Notes: generated by a model from the letters alone, not told the origin. DNA of 64,000 bases from Trebonia kvetii (GCF_007827045.1 NZ_RPFW01000001.1:1340519-1404518), one strand, 5' to 3'. Shown: positions 23,196 through 32,358, counted from the first letter of the stretch. Numbers and translations are program-made.

Positions 23196-25250
23196 CTAAA
23201 TGATTCGATTCTTGATTGGCGGGCTTCCGTTTGGTGAGGCCGCCGGCCGTGACTCATCGGACGGCCGGAACCGCTTGCGGTACTCCCCGGCGGCGCGGTC
23301 GCACAGCCGCTCGATCGCGACCGCGGGACCCCTCCCCGTCGAGGTGCTCGCCAGGCCGTCCGGATTCTGCACCGCGGTGAGCACGAGCGCGATGCCGGCC
23401 ACGATTGCCTGGTACTTGCCGATGTTGAGATGAATATTGAGGAAGGTGACGAAGAGCCCGGCGGCGGAGAACATGATGCCCGCGACGACCGCACCCGAGA
23501 TGCGCCCCACGCCGGCGACGAAGACGATCGCGAGCATGCTGATCGAGGTGAACGCCGCGAAGCTGTCACCCGTCAGCTCGCCCTGCATGTAGCCGGTCAG
23601 CGCGCCGCCGATGCCGGCAATGAACGCGGCGAGCGCGAACGCGAACAGCTTGCCCTGGGCGACATTGATGCCGACCGAGCCCGCCGCGCGCTCATTGGAG
23701 CGGATCGCCAGCAGCATCCGCCCGGTCGCACCGAGCCGGAGCCGCGCCACAAGCAGCCCGAGCAGGATCGTGATCACCAGGACGAGCACGCCGAAGGCCA
23801 CCCGGGGATATGCGTTGCCCTGGCTGATCGCCAGGTTCACGCCGGGCAGCCGCGGCGCGGCGATCGGCAGGCCGCCGATGCCGCCGGTGAAGCTCGAGCT
23901 GGTGAACACCACCGCGTCCAGCGCCGCCGCGAAGCCGAGCGTCACCACCGCCAGGTTCACGCCGCGCAGCCGCAGCGCAGGCAGGCCGATGATCAGCCCG
24001 ACGGGCACCGCGCACAGCCCGGCCAGGATCAGGGACCACGGGAAGCCGATGCCCCAGGAGGCGGAGATGTGCCCGAGCATGAAGCCGCCGATGCCCGCGA
24101 GCGACATCTGGGCGAGCGACACCTGGCCGACGTAGCCGGTGAGGAGCACGACGGACAGGGCGACGCAGGTGACGGTGAGCGAGGAGATAAAGGCGAACCG
24201 CAGCACGCCGTCGAAGACGTACAGCAGGATCAGGCCGGCCACGAAGCAGGCGGCCGCCGTCCGCAGCGGCGCGCGCGGCCGGCCGATGGACGGGTTGCGG
24301 TCGCTGCTGTCCTCGCCGCGGGCCACCACGGAACGCGACCGCAGCGCCATCACCACGATGATCACGACGAACGGCAGCGCGTCGGGCAGGCCCTGCTGCG
24401 GCAGCCAGGACCAGACGGTGATGAGCTTGTTGATCTCGGACTGCGCGCAGCCCATGAGCAGCCCCGCGAGCGCGGTGATCCAGAACGACTGGAAGCGCCC
24501 GACGAGCGCGGCGGCCAGGGCGGGCACCACGAACAGCGTGTAGGAGTTCGGGTCGAGATTGGCGACCGGGGCGATCAGGATGCCCGCCGCGCCGGCCAGC
24601 ACGGTGGCGATCACCCAGTTCTGGCACGCCACCCGGACCGCGGAGATGCCGGTGAGCGCCGCTCCCCTGCCGTTCTCCGCGGCGGCCCTGGTGGCCAGGC
24701 CGAAGCGGGAGTAGCGGTAGACAAGCGCGAGCACCACGGAAACCACGATCACGACGCCGGTGAAGAACAGCCGGTCCTCGGGGAAGGTGACGCCGGACAC
24801 CTTCAGCGGCGAACTGGGGAAGAGCGGGTTGGTCGCGACGGGCTGCGTGCTGAAGTTGAGCACCGCGATCGCCTCGAGGCCGAGCATCACGCCGACGGAG
24901 GCGCAGACCCGGGTCAGCGGCGAGGCGTTCTGCAGCGGCCGGTAGACGACCAGGTACAGGACGAGGCCGAGCACGGCCGCGTATCCCAGCGCTATGAGAG
25001 CCGCGAGGGCGGTGGGGAGACTCGCTCCACCGTTCAGTGAGATCTGATGAGGTATGAGGACTACGGGAAGCTCGAGCTCACCGAAGCCGCGCAGGTTGAT
25101 GAAGACGTAGGCGATGAACATCGCCACCGCGCCGTGGGCGAAGTCGACCACGCCAGCGCTGCGGTACTTGAGTACGAGGCCCTGGCCGAGGATGGCGTAG
25201 GTGGCGCCGGAGCCGAGGCCGAGGATCAGGAAGAGCATGTAGCTGGACAT
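23196..25250 (-). CDS. fused LivH-LivM ABC permease
   Basis: A 684-residue protein joining the two permease subunits of a branched-chain amino acid-type (HAAT) ABC importer, which are normally separate. Residues 1-310 are LivH-like (MSSYMLFLILGLGSGATYAILGQGLVLKYRSAGVVDFAHG; EAA-like RAAAENGRGAALTGI) with about eight membrane helices. After a charged linker (VVARGEDSSDRNPSIGRPR) residues about 330-650 are LivM-like (LTGYVGQVSLAQMSLAGIGG; AIRSNERAAGSVGI). A basic cytoplasmic tail follows. The start ATG 25250 is used because it begins the first helix. It is the last gene of the livG-livF-livK-livHM operon. The fusion would fix permease pairing. Confidence 0.92.
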   Translation of the reverse strand: MSSYMLFLILGLGSGATYAILGQGLVLKYRSAGVVDFAHGAVAMFIAYVFINLRGFGELELPVVLIPHQISLNGGASLPTALAALIALGYAAVLGLVLYLVVYRPLQNASPLTRVCASVGVMLGLEAIAVLNFSTQPVATNPLFPSSPLKVSGVTFPEDRLFFTGVVIVVSVVLALVYRYSRFGLATRAAAENGRGAALTGISAVRVACQNWVIATVLAGAAGILIAPVANLDPNSYTLFVVPALAAALVGRFQSFWITALAGLLMGCAQSEINKLITVWSWLPQQGLPDALPFVVIIVVMALRSRSVVARGEDSSDRNPSIGRPRAPLRTAAACFVAGLILLYVFDGVLRFAFISSLTVTCVALSVVLLTGYVGQVSLAQMSLAGIGGFMLGHISASWGIGFPWSLILAGLCAVPVGLIIGLPALRLRGVNLAVVTLGFAAALDAVVFTSSSFTGGIGGLPIAAPRLPGVNLAISQGNAYPRVAFGVLVLVITILLGLLVARLRLGATGRMLLAIRSNERAAGSVGINVAQGKLFAFALAAFIAGIGGALTGYMQGELTGDSFAAFTSISMLAIVFVAGVGRISGAVVAGIMFSAAGLFVTFLNIHLNIGKYQAIVAGIALVLTAVQNPDGLASTSTGRGPAVAIERLCDRAAGEYRKRFRPSDESRPAASPNGSPPIKNRII

Positions 25251-25351
25251 GGAGTCTCGTTTACGTCGCGTTGGTGTGCGATGCCGTTGCCTGCCGCGGA
25301 ACCCGGGCCCGCCCGCCGCCTGCGACAGGCGGGCGGGCCGGGTCGCGGGCA

Positions 25352-26653
25352 TCAGCCGGCGATGCCCTGCGTGTAACCCTTGGAAGTCACCCAGTCGGTG
25401 GCCGAGGGCTGGGTCAGGTTGGCGCCCTGGATCTGGTTCATCAGGTAGTAGTCGTTGCAGACCGCGGTGGCGCCCTTCAGCGCCTGGCCGTCGCAGGTGT
25501 ACGGGTGCGACAGGAAGTTGTCGTGGGTGCCCGACTTGAACGCCGCCAGGATCTGCTGCGTGGTCGGGGTGGCCTTGATGGTGCCGAGCACCTGCTGCAC
25601 GTTCATCACGGTGGCGAAACCAGCCGTAGAGATGGAGTCCACAAAGGTCCCGGCCGCTGCCTACTTCTGCATCGCCGCCACGAACAGCTTCGCCTGCGCG
25701 CTGTCGCCGCTCTGCAGTTCGAACGGCGACGCGATGTACATGCCGTTCGCACCGCCGGACGCCGCCTGCATCACCGGCGGCGCGCCGCAGGGGTCGATGC
25801 CCATGATCTTGCCGGTGAAGCCGACGCCCTTGAGCGCCTTGAGCACGTTGCCGCAGCCGTTCGGCACGTCGACGTAGACCATCTGGACGCCGCTGCTCTC
25901 CACCAGGGCGGCCTGCGAGGTCGGGTCGGGTGAGGTCGGCGACAGCGGGATGTCCTTGACCGTGGTCACGCCGGCCGCCTTGAACACCGGGGTGATCTGC
26001 GGCAGGATCGACTCGCCCTGCGCGTTGCTGAAGTAGATGATCGCGACGCTCTTGACGCCGAGCGTCTTGCCCGCGTAGGTGGCCGCCGCCAGGTTGTCGC
26101 CCACGCTGACCGACCAGAACTGCACCGAGTTCGGTGCCGTCTGGGGGACCGGGGTGAACGGGATGCCGCCCAGGTACGCCAGGCCGGCGTGCTGGTAGAT
26201 CGGCAGCGAGGCGGGCGCGCCGACATCGGCGGCGCCGAGGATGGCGAGCGGGTGGTCGCCGACTAGCTGGTTGGCGCAGCGCGCCGCGGTGGCCGGGGTG
26301 CCGTCGCCGGTGCAGTTGTCGATCTGGATCGGGTGCCCGTTGATGCCGCCGAGATAATTGTTCACGTAGGCGGCGGCGGCGATCGCGCCCTGGCGCGCCT
26401 CGGGGAAGGTGACCGCGCCGGTCTCGTCGTTGATCATGCCGAACACGTAAGGCGTGCCTGTCGCCTTCTTGGGCGTGCCGAACGGGTCCGCGCTCGCCGT
26501 GCCGGCGGCCGACGCGGATCCGGTCGAGCCCGACGAGGCGCTCGTGCCGCTGCTAGTGGTGCTCGGGCTGCCAGAGCTGCTCGAGCTGCAGCCTGCCGCG
26601 GTCAGTGCGGCCGCGGCGATCGACGCCACGGCTAGCCATCTATATTGTCTCAA
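25352..26653 (-). pseudogene. Liv-type substrate-binding lipoprotein, interrupted by one in-frame TAG
   Basis: A periplasmic-binding-fold (type I) lipoprotein for the Liv-type importer. TTG 26653 starts a lipoprotein signal (LTAAGC lipobox, then a Ser/Gly/Thr-rich linker), followed by binding domain text such as YVFGMINDETGAV, CANQLVGDHPLAILGAADVGA and GIDPCGAPPVM. At 25663-25661 a TAG codon follows AMQK, and the same frame then continues without shift as AAAGTFVDSISTAGFATVMNV to a normal stop at 25352. The family commonly has a tyrosine-like residue here (K-Y), so TAC to TAG is the simplest reading. The remaining frame is intact, so the mutation is recent, a sequencing error, or the codon is read through. 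If real, the importer loses the C-terminal lobe of its receptor. Confidence 0.85.
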
Positions 26654-26729
26654 CTTCCGCTTCTTTCCTGGTGACGGTGTCTTCTTCGTTCGGTGGCCGC
26701 GGTCAGGTGCCGTGGCCAGGTGGCCGTGG

Positions 26730-27497
26730 TCAGGCGGCGGTCTCGCCGAGGTAGCTGGCGGCGAGCAGCTCGCGGCTCTCGCGCAGCCGCGCGGCGGGTC
26801 CCTCGAGGCTGATCTGGCCGTGCGTGAGGATGTAGGCGCGGTCGGCGATCTGCAGCGCGAGCGCGACGTGCTGCTCGACGAACAGCACGCTGGTGCCGAG
26901 CTCGCCGGCGACCCTGCGCAGGATGGGCAGCAGGCGCTCGACGATGACCGGGGCGAGCCCGAGGCTCATCTCATCGACGAGCAGCAGGCTGGGGCGGGTA
27001 ACCAGGGCCCGGCCGACGGCCAGCATCTGCTGCTCGCCGCCGGATAGCAGGCCGGCCTTGCGGTCCAGGCACTTGGCGAGTTCGGGGAGCATCTCGAGCA
27101 GTTCCCGCTCGCTGGCCCTGCTGTTTCCGCCGACACTGCCGCGGCCGCCGCGCCCGCCTGCCAGCCGCAGGTGCTCCCGGACCGTGAGCCCGGGGAACAG
27201 CGCGCGGCCCTCTGGCACGAGCGCCATGCCACGGCGGGCCAGGACGTGCGCCGCGGTGCCCGCCACGTCGCGCCCGGACACCTTGATCGTGCCGGAGATC
27301 GGCCGGTGCAGCCCGGCGATGGTTTCCAGCGTCGTCGTCTTGCCGGCGCCGTTCGGGCCGAGCAGCGCGACGACCTCGCCGTGGCCGACCGCCAGGTTCA
27401 GCTCGCGGACGACAGGGATTCCCTGGTAGCCCGCGGACAGCTCGCTGACGGCCAGTGCGGTCTCCTGGCCGCCGGTGCTACGCGCCGCTTCCGGCAT
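26730..27497 (-). CDS. LivF-like ABC ATP-binding subunit
   Basis: A 255-residue ABC ATPase with Walker A LLGPNGAGKTTT, Q-loop region, signature LSGGEQQMLAVGRAL, Walker B SLLLVDEMSLGLAP and H-loop-like VEQHVALAL. The E-Q-H switch and MSLGLAP Walker B are typical of LivF of the HAAT importers. The glycine-rich insert (GGRGGRGSVGG) before the signature is unusual but lies in a variable loop. Its start overlaps the end of the LivG gene by 20 bp. It energises the fused permease. Confidence 0.93.
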   Translation of the reverse strand: MPEAARSTGGQETALAVSELSAGYQGIPVVRELNLAVGHGEVVALLGPNGAGKTTTLETIAGLHRPISGTIKVSGRDVAGTAAHVLARRGMALVPEGRALFPGLTVREHLRLAGGRGGRGSVGGNSRASERELLEMLPELAKCLDRKAGLLSGGEQQMLAVGRALVTRPSLLLVDEMSLGLAPVIVERLLPILRRVAGELGTSVLFVEQHVALALQIADRAYILTHGQISLEGPAARLRESRELLAASYLGETAA

Positions 27498-28296
27498 GCT
27501 GTCCTCCTAGGTACGCCTCGATGACGCGCGGGTCCTCGCGGATCACCGCGGGGGTGCCGTCGGCGATCCGGCGGCCGAAGTCGAGCACCGTCAGGTGATC
27601 GCACACGCTGAGCACGAGCCCCATGTCGTGATCGATGAGGAAGACCGTCACGCCGTGCTCTTCGGGCAGCGTCCGCAGCCGGCGGCCGAGCTCGAGGCTT
27701 TCCGTGGTGTCGAGACCCGCCGCGGGCTCGTCGAGCAGCACAAGGCGAGGTCGGCGGGCCAGTGCGCGGGCGATGCCGACCAGCTTGCGCCTGCCGAGTG
27801 AGATCTGTGCCGGGTAGCGGTCCGCGACATCCTCGAGGCCGCAGACGGAGATGGCCCAGTCGACGCTGTCCCTATTGGTGCGGTCCCCGTCGGCTGGCCG
27901 CCGCGGCAGGACCAGCTCCCGCAGCGCCAAGCCGAGAGTGACCCGCTCGCTCGCCACGAGCAGGTTCTCCTCAACCGTCAGGTCGTCGAACAGCTCACCG
28001 GACTGGAAGGTACGCGCGAGCCCGAGCCGTGCCCGCTGGTAGGGGCGCAGCCCGCCGATCTCGCGGCCGCCGAAGACAATCCGCCCCGCGGCGGGCCGCG
28101 TGTACCCGGTAAGTGCGTCGACCATCGAGGTCTTGCCCGCGCCGTTCGGGCCGATCAGCCCGTAGATCGTGCCCTCGGCGATCCGCAGGTCCACGTCGGA
28201 GACGGCGACGACGCCGCCGTAGGTCACGCGCAGGCCGCTGACCTCGAGCAGCGGGGGCCTGGCCCCGGCGGCCGAGGGTGGGGTGGCAGCGGTCAC
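27478..28296 (-). CDS. LivG-like ABC ATP-binding subunit
   Basis: A 272-residue ABC ATPase: Walker A LIGPNGAGKTS, RTFQSGELFDDLTVEENLL Q-loop region, Walker B LVLLDEPAAGLD and H-loop DHDMGLVL, all as in LivG. The signature reads QISLGRRKLVGIARAL, where the family usually has LSYGQQR or LSGGQ; an S-L-G-R core is unusual and may weaken catalysis at one site. The GTG at 28296 has AGGGG four bases upstream; an ATG at 28314 is also possible (6 residues more). First gene of the import operon. The palindrome at 28319-28333 lies just upstream. Confidence 0.9.
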   Translation of the reverse strand: MTAATPPSAAGARPPLLEVSGLRVTYGGVVAVSDVDLRIAEGTIYGLIGPNGAGKTSMVDALTGYTRPAAGRIVFGGREIGGLRPYQRARLGLARTFQSGELFDDLTVEENLLVASERVTLGLALRELVLPRRPADGDRTNRDSVDWAISVCGLEDVADRYPAQISLGRRKLVGIARALARRPRLVLLDEPAAGLDTTESLELGRRLRTLPEEHGVTVFLIDHDMGLVLSVCDHLTVLDFGRRIADGTPAVIREDPRVIEAYLGGQHAGSGA

Positions 28297-28318
28297 GGTT
28301 CCCCTCACTTTCATTCCG

Positions 28319-28333
28319 TGAAAGCTATTTTCA
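28319..28333. promoter_or_regulatory. IclR-type operator candidate before the Liv operon
   Basis: TGAAAG-CTA-TTTTCA, one mismatch from the perfect palindrome TGAAAG-TGG-CTTTCA at 31281-31295 upstream of the divergent IclR gene. Its place 23 bases before the LivG start fits repression or activation by the same regulator (inference). Confidence 0.6.
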
Positions 28334-28442
28334 TTTCATTCAGGTTAAGAGGCGGGTAGGGGGTTGTCCACCGGCCGGCGATTACGAGTTGGCGACACAG
28401 GGCGGCTGGCGCGTTCGGTGGCACGCGCGGTGCGGACTCCCG

Positions 28443-29417
28443 CTAGCCCGACCAGGAAGACTCGAGTCCCTTGACGAGCGCCACCATGCAGTCGTGCAGT
28501 GGCGTGGGCACGCCGGTCCGCCGCCCCTCGGCGGCGATACCGCCATTGAGCACGTCGATCTCGGTTGCCCGGCGGGCAAGCACGTCCTGGAGCATGCTCG
28601 GCTTGTGGCCGTATGCCTCCGCGATGGCCTCGTCGACCGCCTCATGCGGCGGCCGCACCGGCACGATGCCCGCACGTGTGCACACGGCGAGCGCCTCCGC
28701 GATCAGCCCGTCGACCTGGCGGCGCAGCGCCTCATCGGTGCACACGCGGCCGACCGGCAGCCCGGTCAGCGCGGCGAGCGGGCTGGTGGCGGCGTTGAAA
28801 ATGACTTTCGTCCACTGCGGACCGCGGGCGTCGGCAAGCGCGTGGGTGCGCAGGCCGCCCTCGGTGAGCAGGCCCGCGAGCCGTTCGACCGCGCACATCG
28901 GCGCGGGACTCGGCTCGAAGGGACCGAACCACGAGTCACCCGGCGCGTCGTACCTGACCACGCCGGGCGCGGCCACCGCGCCGGCCGGGACGATGCTGCC
29001 CCTGATGACGTGCGGCACTGCCTCGGCGATGACCTCCTCATTGCCCAGGCCGTTTTGCACGCTCACGACCGCCGCGTCCGCCAAGGCCGCCCGCGCGCCG
29101 TCGACGGCCGCCCTGGTGTGCAGCGCCTTGGTCGCGACGATGCCGAAGTCACACGCCGGGAGATCGCGGCCTTCGGTTGTCGCGCTGACCTCGGCGGTGA
29201 AGTCCGCGACCCCGGTGACCCGCAGCCCGTGCTCCCTTATCGCCGCCATGTGCTCGGCCCAGGGGTCGACGACCCACACCTCGGTCCCCGGCACACGGGC
29301 CAGGTGCGCGGCGTACAGGCTGCCGATCGCGCCGCAGCCGATGACCGCGATGCGGACCGTGTCGCCGTCGCCGTCCGTCGGGCGGCTCGCGGGGTGGCTC
29401 GCGGGGTGGCGGCTCAC
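28443..29417 (-). CDS. ketopantoate reductase-family (PanE/ApbA) oxidoreductase
   Basis: A 324-residue NADPH-dependent 2-keto acid reductase-like protein. It has the N-terminal Rossmann motif IGCGAIGSLYAAHLA, VSVQNGLGNEEVI and the C-terminal catalytic WTKVIFNAATSPLAALTG (K and N of the PanE site) and ID-rich helices. True PanE usually sits with panB; here the gene is coupled (GTGA overlap, GTG 29417) behind the double HbpS-GlcG gene in a catabolic-looking operon, so an alternative keto acid is more likely than ketopantoate. Some members start shorter at VRIAVIG. Confidence 0.85.
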   Translation of the reverse strand: MSRHPASHPASRPTDGDGDTVRIAVIGCGAIGSLYAAHLARVPGTEVWVVDPWAEHMAAIREHGLRVTGVADFTAEVSATTEGRDLPACDFGIVATKALHTRAAVDGARAALADAAVVSVQNGLGNEEVIAEAVPHVIRGSIVPAGAVAAPGVVRYDAPGDSWFGPFEPSPAPMCAVERLAGLLTEGGLRTHALADARGPQWTKVIFNAATSPLAALTGLPVGRVCTDEALRRQVDGLIAEALAVCTRAGIVPVRPPHEAVDEAIAEAYGHKPSMLQDVLARRATEIDVLNGGIAAEGRRTGVPTPLHDCMVALVKGLESSWSG

Positions 29418-30400
29418 GTGGCTGCCAGTGCGGCCCTGGCGATCTCGGCGCACACGGCGGGATCGCCGCCACCGACGCCGAGGCCCGCGACCAGCCGTCC
29501 TGCGTCGTTGACCGGCAGGCCGCCGGGAATGCCGGCGACCGGCGGCACGACGAGCGCGCTCAGCGCGGCGACCGGGCCGAAGCGGGACTCGAGTTCGCCG
29601 CTTTCGCAGTCGAATAGCGCCGCGGCGCCGGCGGCGGCCTGCGCGATGGCCACGCCGCCCGCCGGCGCGCCGTCCATCAGATCCTGCTGTATGGGGTCTC
29701 CGCCGCGGTCAAGCACGGCGACCGCGACCCGCACGCCACGCGCTCGCGCCTCCGCCATGACGGCATCGCACAGCGCCCTGGCCCAGTCGAGCTGCGCCTG
29801 CAGGCTCGCCGGCGGCGCGGTGGCCATGCCGAGGCTGTCGGCCGGATCGACGACGAGATCACCGAACCGCTGCTGCCAGCGCTTGCCGTCATCACCGTGC
29901 TGCCCGGCGTAGGGGATGCCGAGGGCGTAGGCGATCAGCAGATCCTCCGGGTTGGCCGGCCTGCCGTCCGCGCTCACCGCCCGCGGGTCGATGCCGTCGG
30001 GAAAGAACGGGCTGACGGTCGCGCCGGAGGCCGCGATGCCCGCGACCACCACGCCGCCGTCGCTCACCGCCATGCCGCCGGCGCCGGGGAACACCGCCTC
30101 GGGAGAGGCCTGGGCGAACCCGGTCGCCACCGGCGGCGCGATCGTCGTCATCCGGTGCAGGTGTTCCGAGCTCGGTATCTGCTGTGTCGCGGAGATCCAG
30201 GCCTTCGACCTGGCGCGGGTCATGCCGCCTGGTCCGCCCGCGTCCATCCGGGAGGCCGTGATCAGGCTGCCGGACGCACCCACGACGGCGATCGCGCCGC
30301 GCAGGCCAAGCTGCTCGGCCTTGTCCACCGCGCGCCGCGCCAGCGCACGTGCCTCGGCGAGGCCCAGGTCCCGCGGGTGCGGCCGCACTGCCTCACTCAT
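29414..30400 (-). CDS. tandem GlcG/HbpS-family (DUF336) protein
   Basis: A 328-residue protein with two copies of the GlcG/HbpS heme-binding fold: residues about 10-135 (LAEARALARRAVDKAEQLGLRGAIAVV...GAGGMAVSDGGVVVAGIAASG) and about 195-325 (QLDWARALCDAVMAEARARGVRVAVAVLDRGGDPI...GRLVAGLGVGGGD). A linker holds GIPYAGQHGDDGKRW. Most family members have one domain, and occur in catabolic or heme/iron-sensing operons; members are suggested to bind heme or small acids. The two-domain form is uncommon. It is coupled to the PanE gene and downstream of the SDR gene. Confidence 0.8.
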   Translation of the reverse strand: MSEAVRPHPRDLGLAEARALARRAVDKAEQLGLRGAIAVVGASGSLITASRMDAGGPGGMTRARSKAWISATQQIPSSEHLHRMTTIAPPVATGFAQASPEAVFPGAGGMAVSDGGVVVAGIAASGATVSPFFPDGIDPRAVSADGRPANPEDLLIAYALGIPYAGQHGDDGKRWQQRFGDLVVDPADSLGMATAPPASLQAQLDWARALCDAVMAEARARGVRVAVAVLDRGGDPIQQDLMDGAPAGGVAIAQAAAGAAALFDCESGELESRFGPVAALSALVVPPVAGIPGGLPVNDAGRLVAGLGVGGGDPAVCAEIARAALAAT

Positions 30401-30486
30401 CGCGTCTCACGCCTTTCTTCTCTCGGCTAGCTGATATCCGTTGCTGGCCCTTCCCATCGGCCGGCGGTCGCTGCCGCACACGGCGG

Positions 30487-31245
30487 TCAGACCAGGGTGC
30501 GCCCGCCGTCCACGTACAGCACCTGCCCGGTGATGAAGCGCGCGCGGTCGGAGGCGAGGAACGTGACCGCGTCGGCCACCTCGTCAGGCCGCCCGAGCCG
30601 TTCGGCCGGCACGAGCGCCTCGAGGCTCTGCCTGTTGTTGTCCTTGTCCAAGTAGGCCCTGGTCAGGCTGGTCTCGATATAGCCGGGTGCGACCGCGTTG
30701 ACCGTGACGCCGAAGCCGCCCCACTCGCGCGCCATGACCCGGAGCAGCTGGTTCATCCCGCCCTTGGTCGCCGCGTAGGGCGCGTGATGCGGGTGGGCGA
30801 GCAGGCCGGAGACCGACGAGACGAAGATCATCCGGCCGTACCGCTGCTCGACCATGAGCCGGCCGACCGCCTGGCCGAGCCAGTACGCCGACGACAGGTT
30901 CAGGTTGACCGTGTCCGCCCAGTCGTCGTCGCCGAGATCGAGAATCGGCTTGCGTACGTTGCGCCCGACGGCGTGCAGGAAGACCTGCGGCGTGCCGACG
31001 AGCCCGGCCGCCTCGCTGACCGCGGCCCGGCAGGCGTCGGCCGTGCGCAGGTCGGCGAGCAGCGGCCTGATCTCATGCCCGGCCTCCTTGGCCGCCCGCG
31101 CGACCGTATCGAGGTTCTCCTGGTTCACGTCGACGAGCGCGACGAGCGCGCCGCACGCGGCGAGGCTGAGCGCACTGGCCCCGCCGAGCCCGCCGGCTCC
31201 GAATACCAGGGTCGGCCGTCGGTCGAGCGTGAGCCAGTCCTGCAT
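30487..31245 (-). CDS. SDR-family dehydrogenase
   Basis: A 252-residue short-chain dehydrogenase: a modified dinucleotide motif GAGGLGG (instead of TGxxxGIG), LHAVGRN for the NAAG position, SSVSGL, catalytic YAATK and VNAVAPGYIETSLT, then the GQVLYVDGG C-terminus. The ATG at 31245 follows AGAGG. Together with the tandem HbpS-GlcG and PanE genes it makes the first operon behind the IclR operator at 31281. The missing TGxxxGIG glycine-isoleucine pattern suggests an unusual cofactor preference. Confidence 0.87.
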   Translation of the reverse strand: MQDWLTLDRRPTLVFGAGGLGGASALSLAACGALVALVDVNQENLDTVARAAKEAGHEIRPLLADLRTADACRAAVSEAAGLVGTPQVFLHAVGRNVRKPILDLGDDDWADTVNLNLSSAYWLGQAVGRLMVEQRYGRMIFVSSVSGLLAHPHHAPYAATKGGMNQLLRVMAREWGGFGVTVNAVAPGYIETSLTRAYLDKDNNRQSLEALVPAERLGRPDEVADAVTFLASDRARFITGQVLYVDGGRTLV

Positions 31246-31280
31246 GAGCCTCTGTCTTTCTGTCGCTTATTCTCGTATGA

Positions 31281-31295
31281 TGAAAGTGGCTTTCA
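31281..31295. promoter_or_regulatory. perfect palindrome TGAAAG-TGG-CTTTCA, IclR operator candidate
   Basis: A 15-base perfect dyad in the 160-bp gap between the divergent SDR operon and the IclR gene. The same motif with one change lies upstream of the Liv operon, tying the three units to one regulator (inference). Confidence 0.65.
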
Positions 31296-31405
31296 AAATT
31301 CGTACTTCAAGCACCGTAGCCGACCCGCCGCGCGGCTGTCTAGGCTCCGCTTTCGCCGACTCCACGTAAGCTGTCGGTGGTCCGAGCACCGAGGAGGAAG
31401 CACCC

Positions 31406-32272
31406 ATGCCCCGCCGTACCGCCACCTCCTCCCCCGCTGGGCCGCGGGCTGCCGGGCCGCGGGCCGCCGCCGGAACGTCCGAAGGCGCTGAACGCCCGGA
31501 CTACCGGGTCGAGGCGCTCGCCAAGGGGCTGCGCATCCTGTCCCTGTTCGACGAGAAGCGGCCGACCTGGCGTGTCAGTGATCTGGCTACGGCGGCTCAG
31601 CTGCCGATGCCGACCGTGTACCGGGTGGTCATGACGCTCGCCGCCGAGGGCTACCTCGATCACCTGCCGAACGGCGACTACCGGCCAGGGGTCCGCACGC
31701 TGACCCTCGGCACCGCGGCTCTGCGCAGCCTGGACCTGGTAGCCATCGCCACGCCGAGGCTCAGGGAACTCGGCGACCGCACCGGGGAGACGGTGAACCT
31801 GGCGGTGCTCAGCGGCGACCGCGTGCTCTACCTGATCCGGCTGCGCAATTCCGACCTGGTGACCGCCAACATCCAGGTGGGATCGACGCTGCCCGCGGTG
31901 CACACGTCGATCGGCAAGCTCCTCCTAGCCCACCTGGACGAGCAAGACCTCGCCGCCCGCATCACCGACGCCTCCTTCGCGGCCAACTCGGGCCCGAACG
32001 CGAAGCTGTCACTCGCCGAACTGCGCGAGGAGCTCGCCGCCATCCGCGGCCAGGGCTGGGCGATGCAGGACGAGGAGCTCGCCTACGGACTCCGCTCGGT
32101 GGCCGCACCGATCACCAGCCCGGACGGCCGCGTGCTGGCGGGCGTCAACCTGGCGGTCCAGGCGCAGGACTGGTCGTCACAGCGGATCGTCCGCGAGCTC
32201 AAGCCTGCCGTGCTCGCGGCCTGCGCGGACATCTCCGCGCTGCTGTCCGACGCGAACACCGGCTCGCTCTGA
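31406..32272 (+). CDS. IclR-family transcriptional regulator
   Basis: A 288-residue regulator with a low-complexity N-terminal tail (residues 1-30), a winged-helix IclR DNA-binding domain (about 35-90, ALAKGLRILSLFDEKRPTWRVSDLATAAQLPMPTVYRVVMTL), and the effector domain (about 105-280; LREL GDRTGETVNLAVLSG, STLPAVHTSIGKLLLA, RSVAAPI). GGAGG lies 8 bases before ATG 31406. Its placement between divergent operons and the shared palindromes mark it as the local regulator of the SDR-HbpS-PanE and Liv units; the effector is not known. Confidence 0.92.
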   Translation: MPRRTATSSPAGPRAAGPRAAAGTSEGAERPDYRVEALAKGLRILSLFDEKRPTWRVSDLATAAQLPMPTVYRVVMTLAAEGYLDHLPNGDYRPGVRTLTLGTAALRSLDLVAIATPRLRELGDRTGETVNLAVLSGDRVLYLIRLRNSDLVTANIQVGSTLPAVHTSIGKLLLAHLDEQDLAARITDASFAANSGPNAKLSLAELREELAAIRGQGWAMQDEELAYGLRSVAAPITSPDGRVLAGVNLAVQAQDWSSQRIVRELKPAVLAACADISALLSDANTGSL

Positions 32273-32358
32273 CATCCGGCCCTCTCGTCCGAATATCACG
32301 CCGAGTTACTCATTGCTGGCTGTCCGTTATGCTTCTCTGCGCCTCTTTACTGCGATAG

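Noticed and set aside
23430-25040. 536-codon frame on the plus strand over the permease gene
   Set aside because: Very Arg/Gln/Asp/His-rich, no fold or motif, exact antisense of a clear permease; it is a GC-bias shadow.
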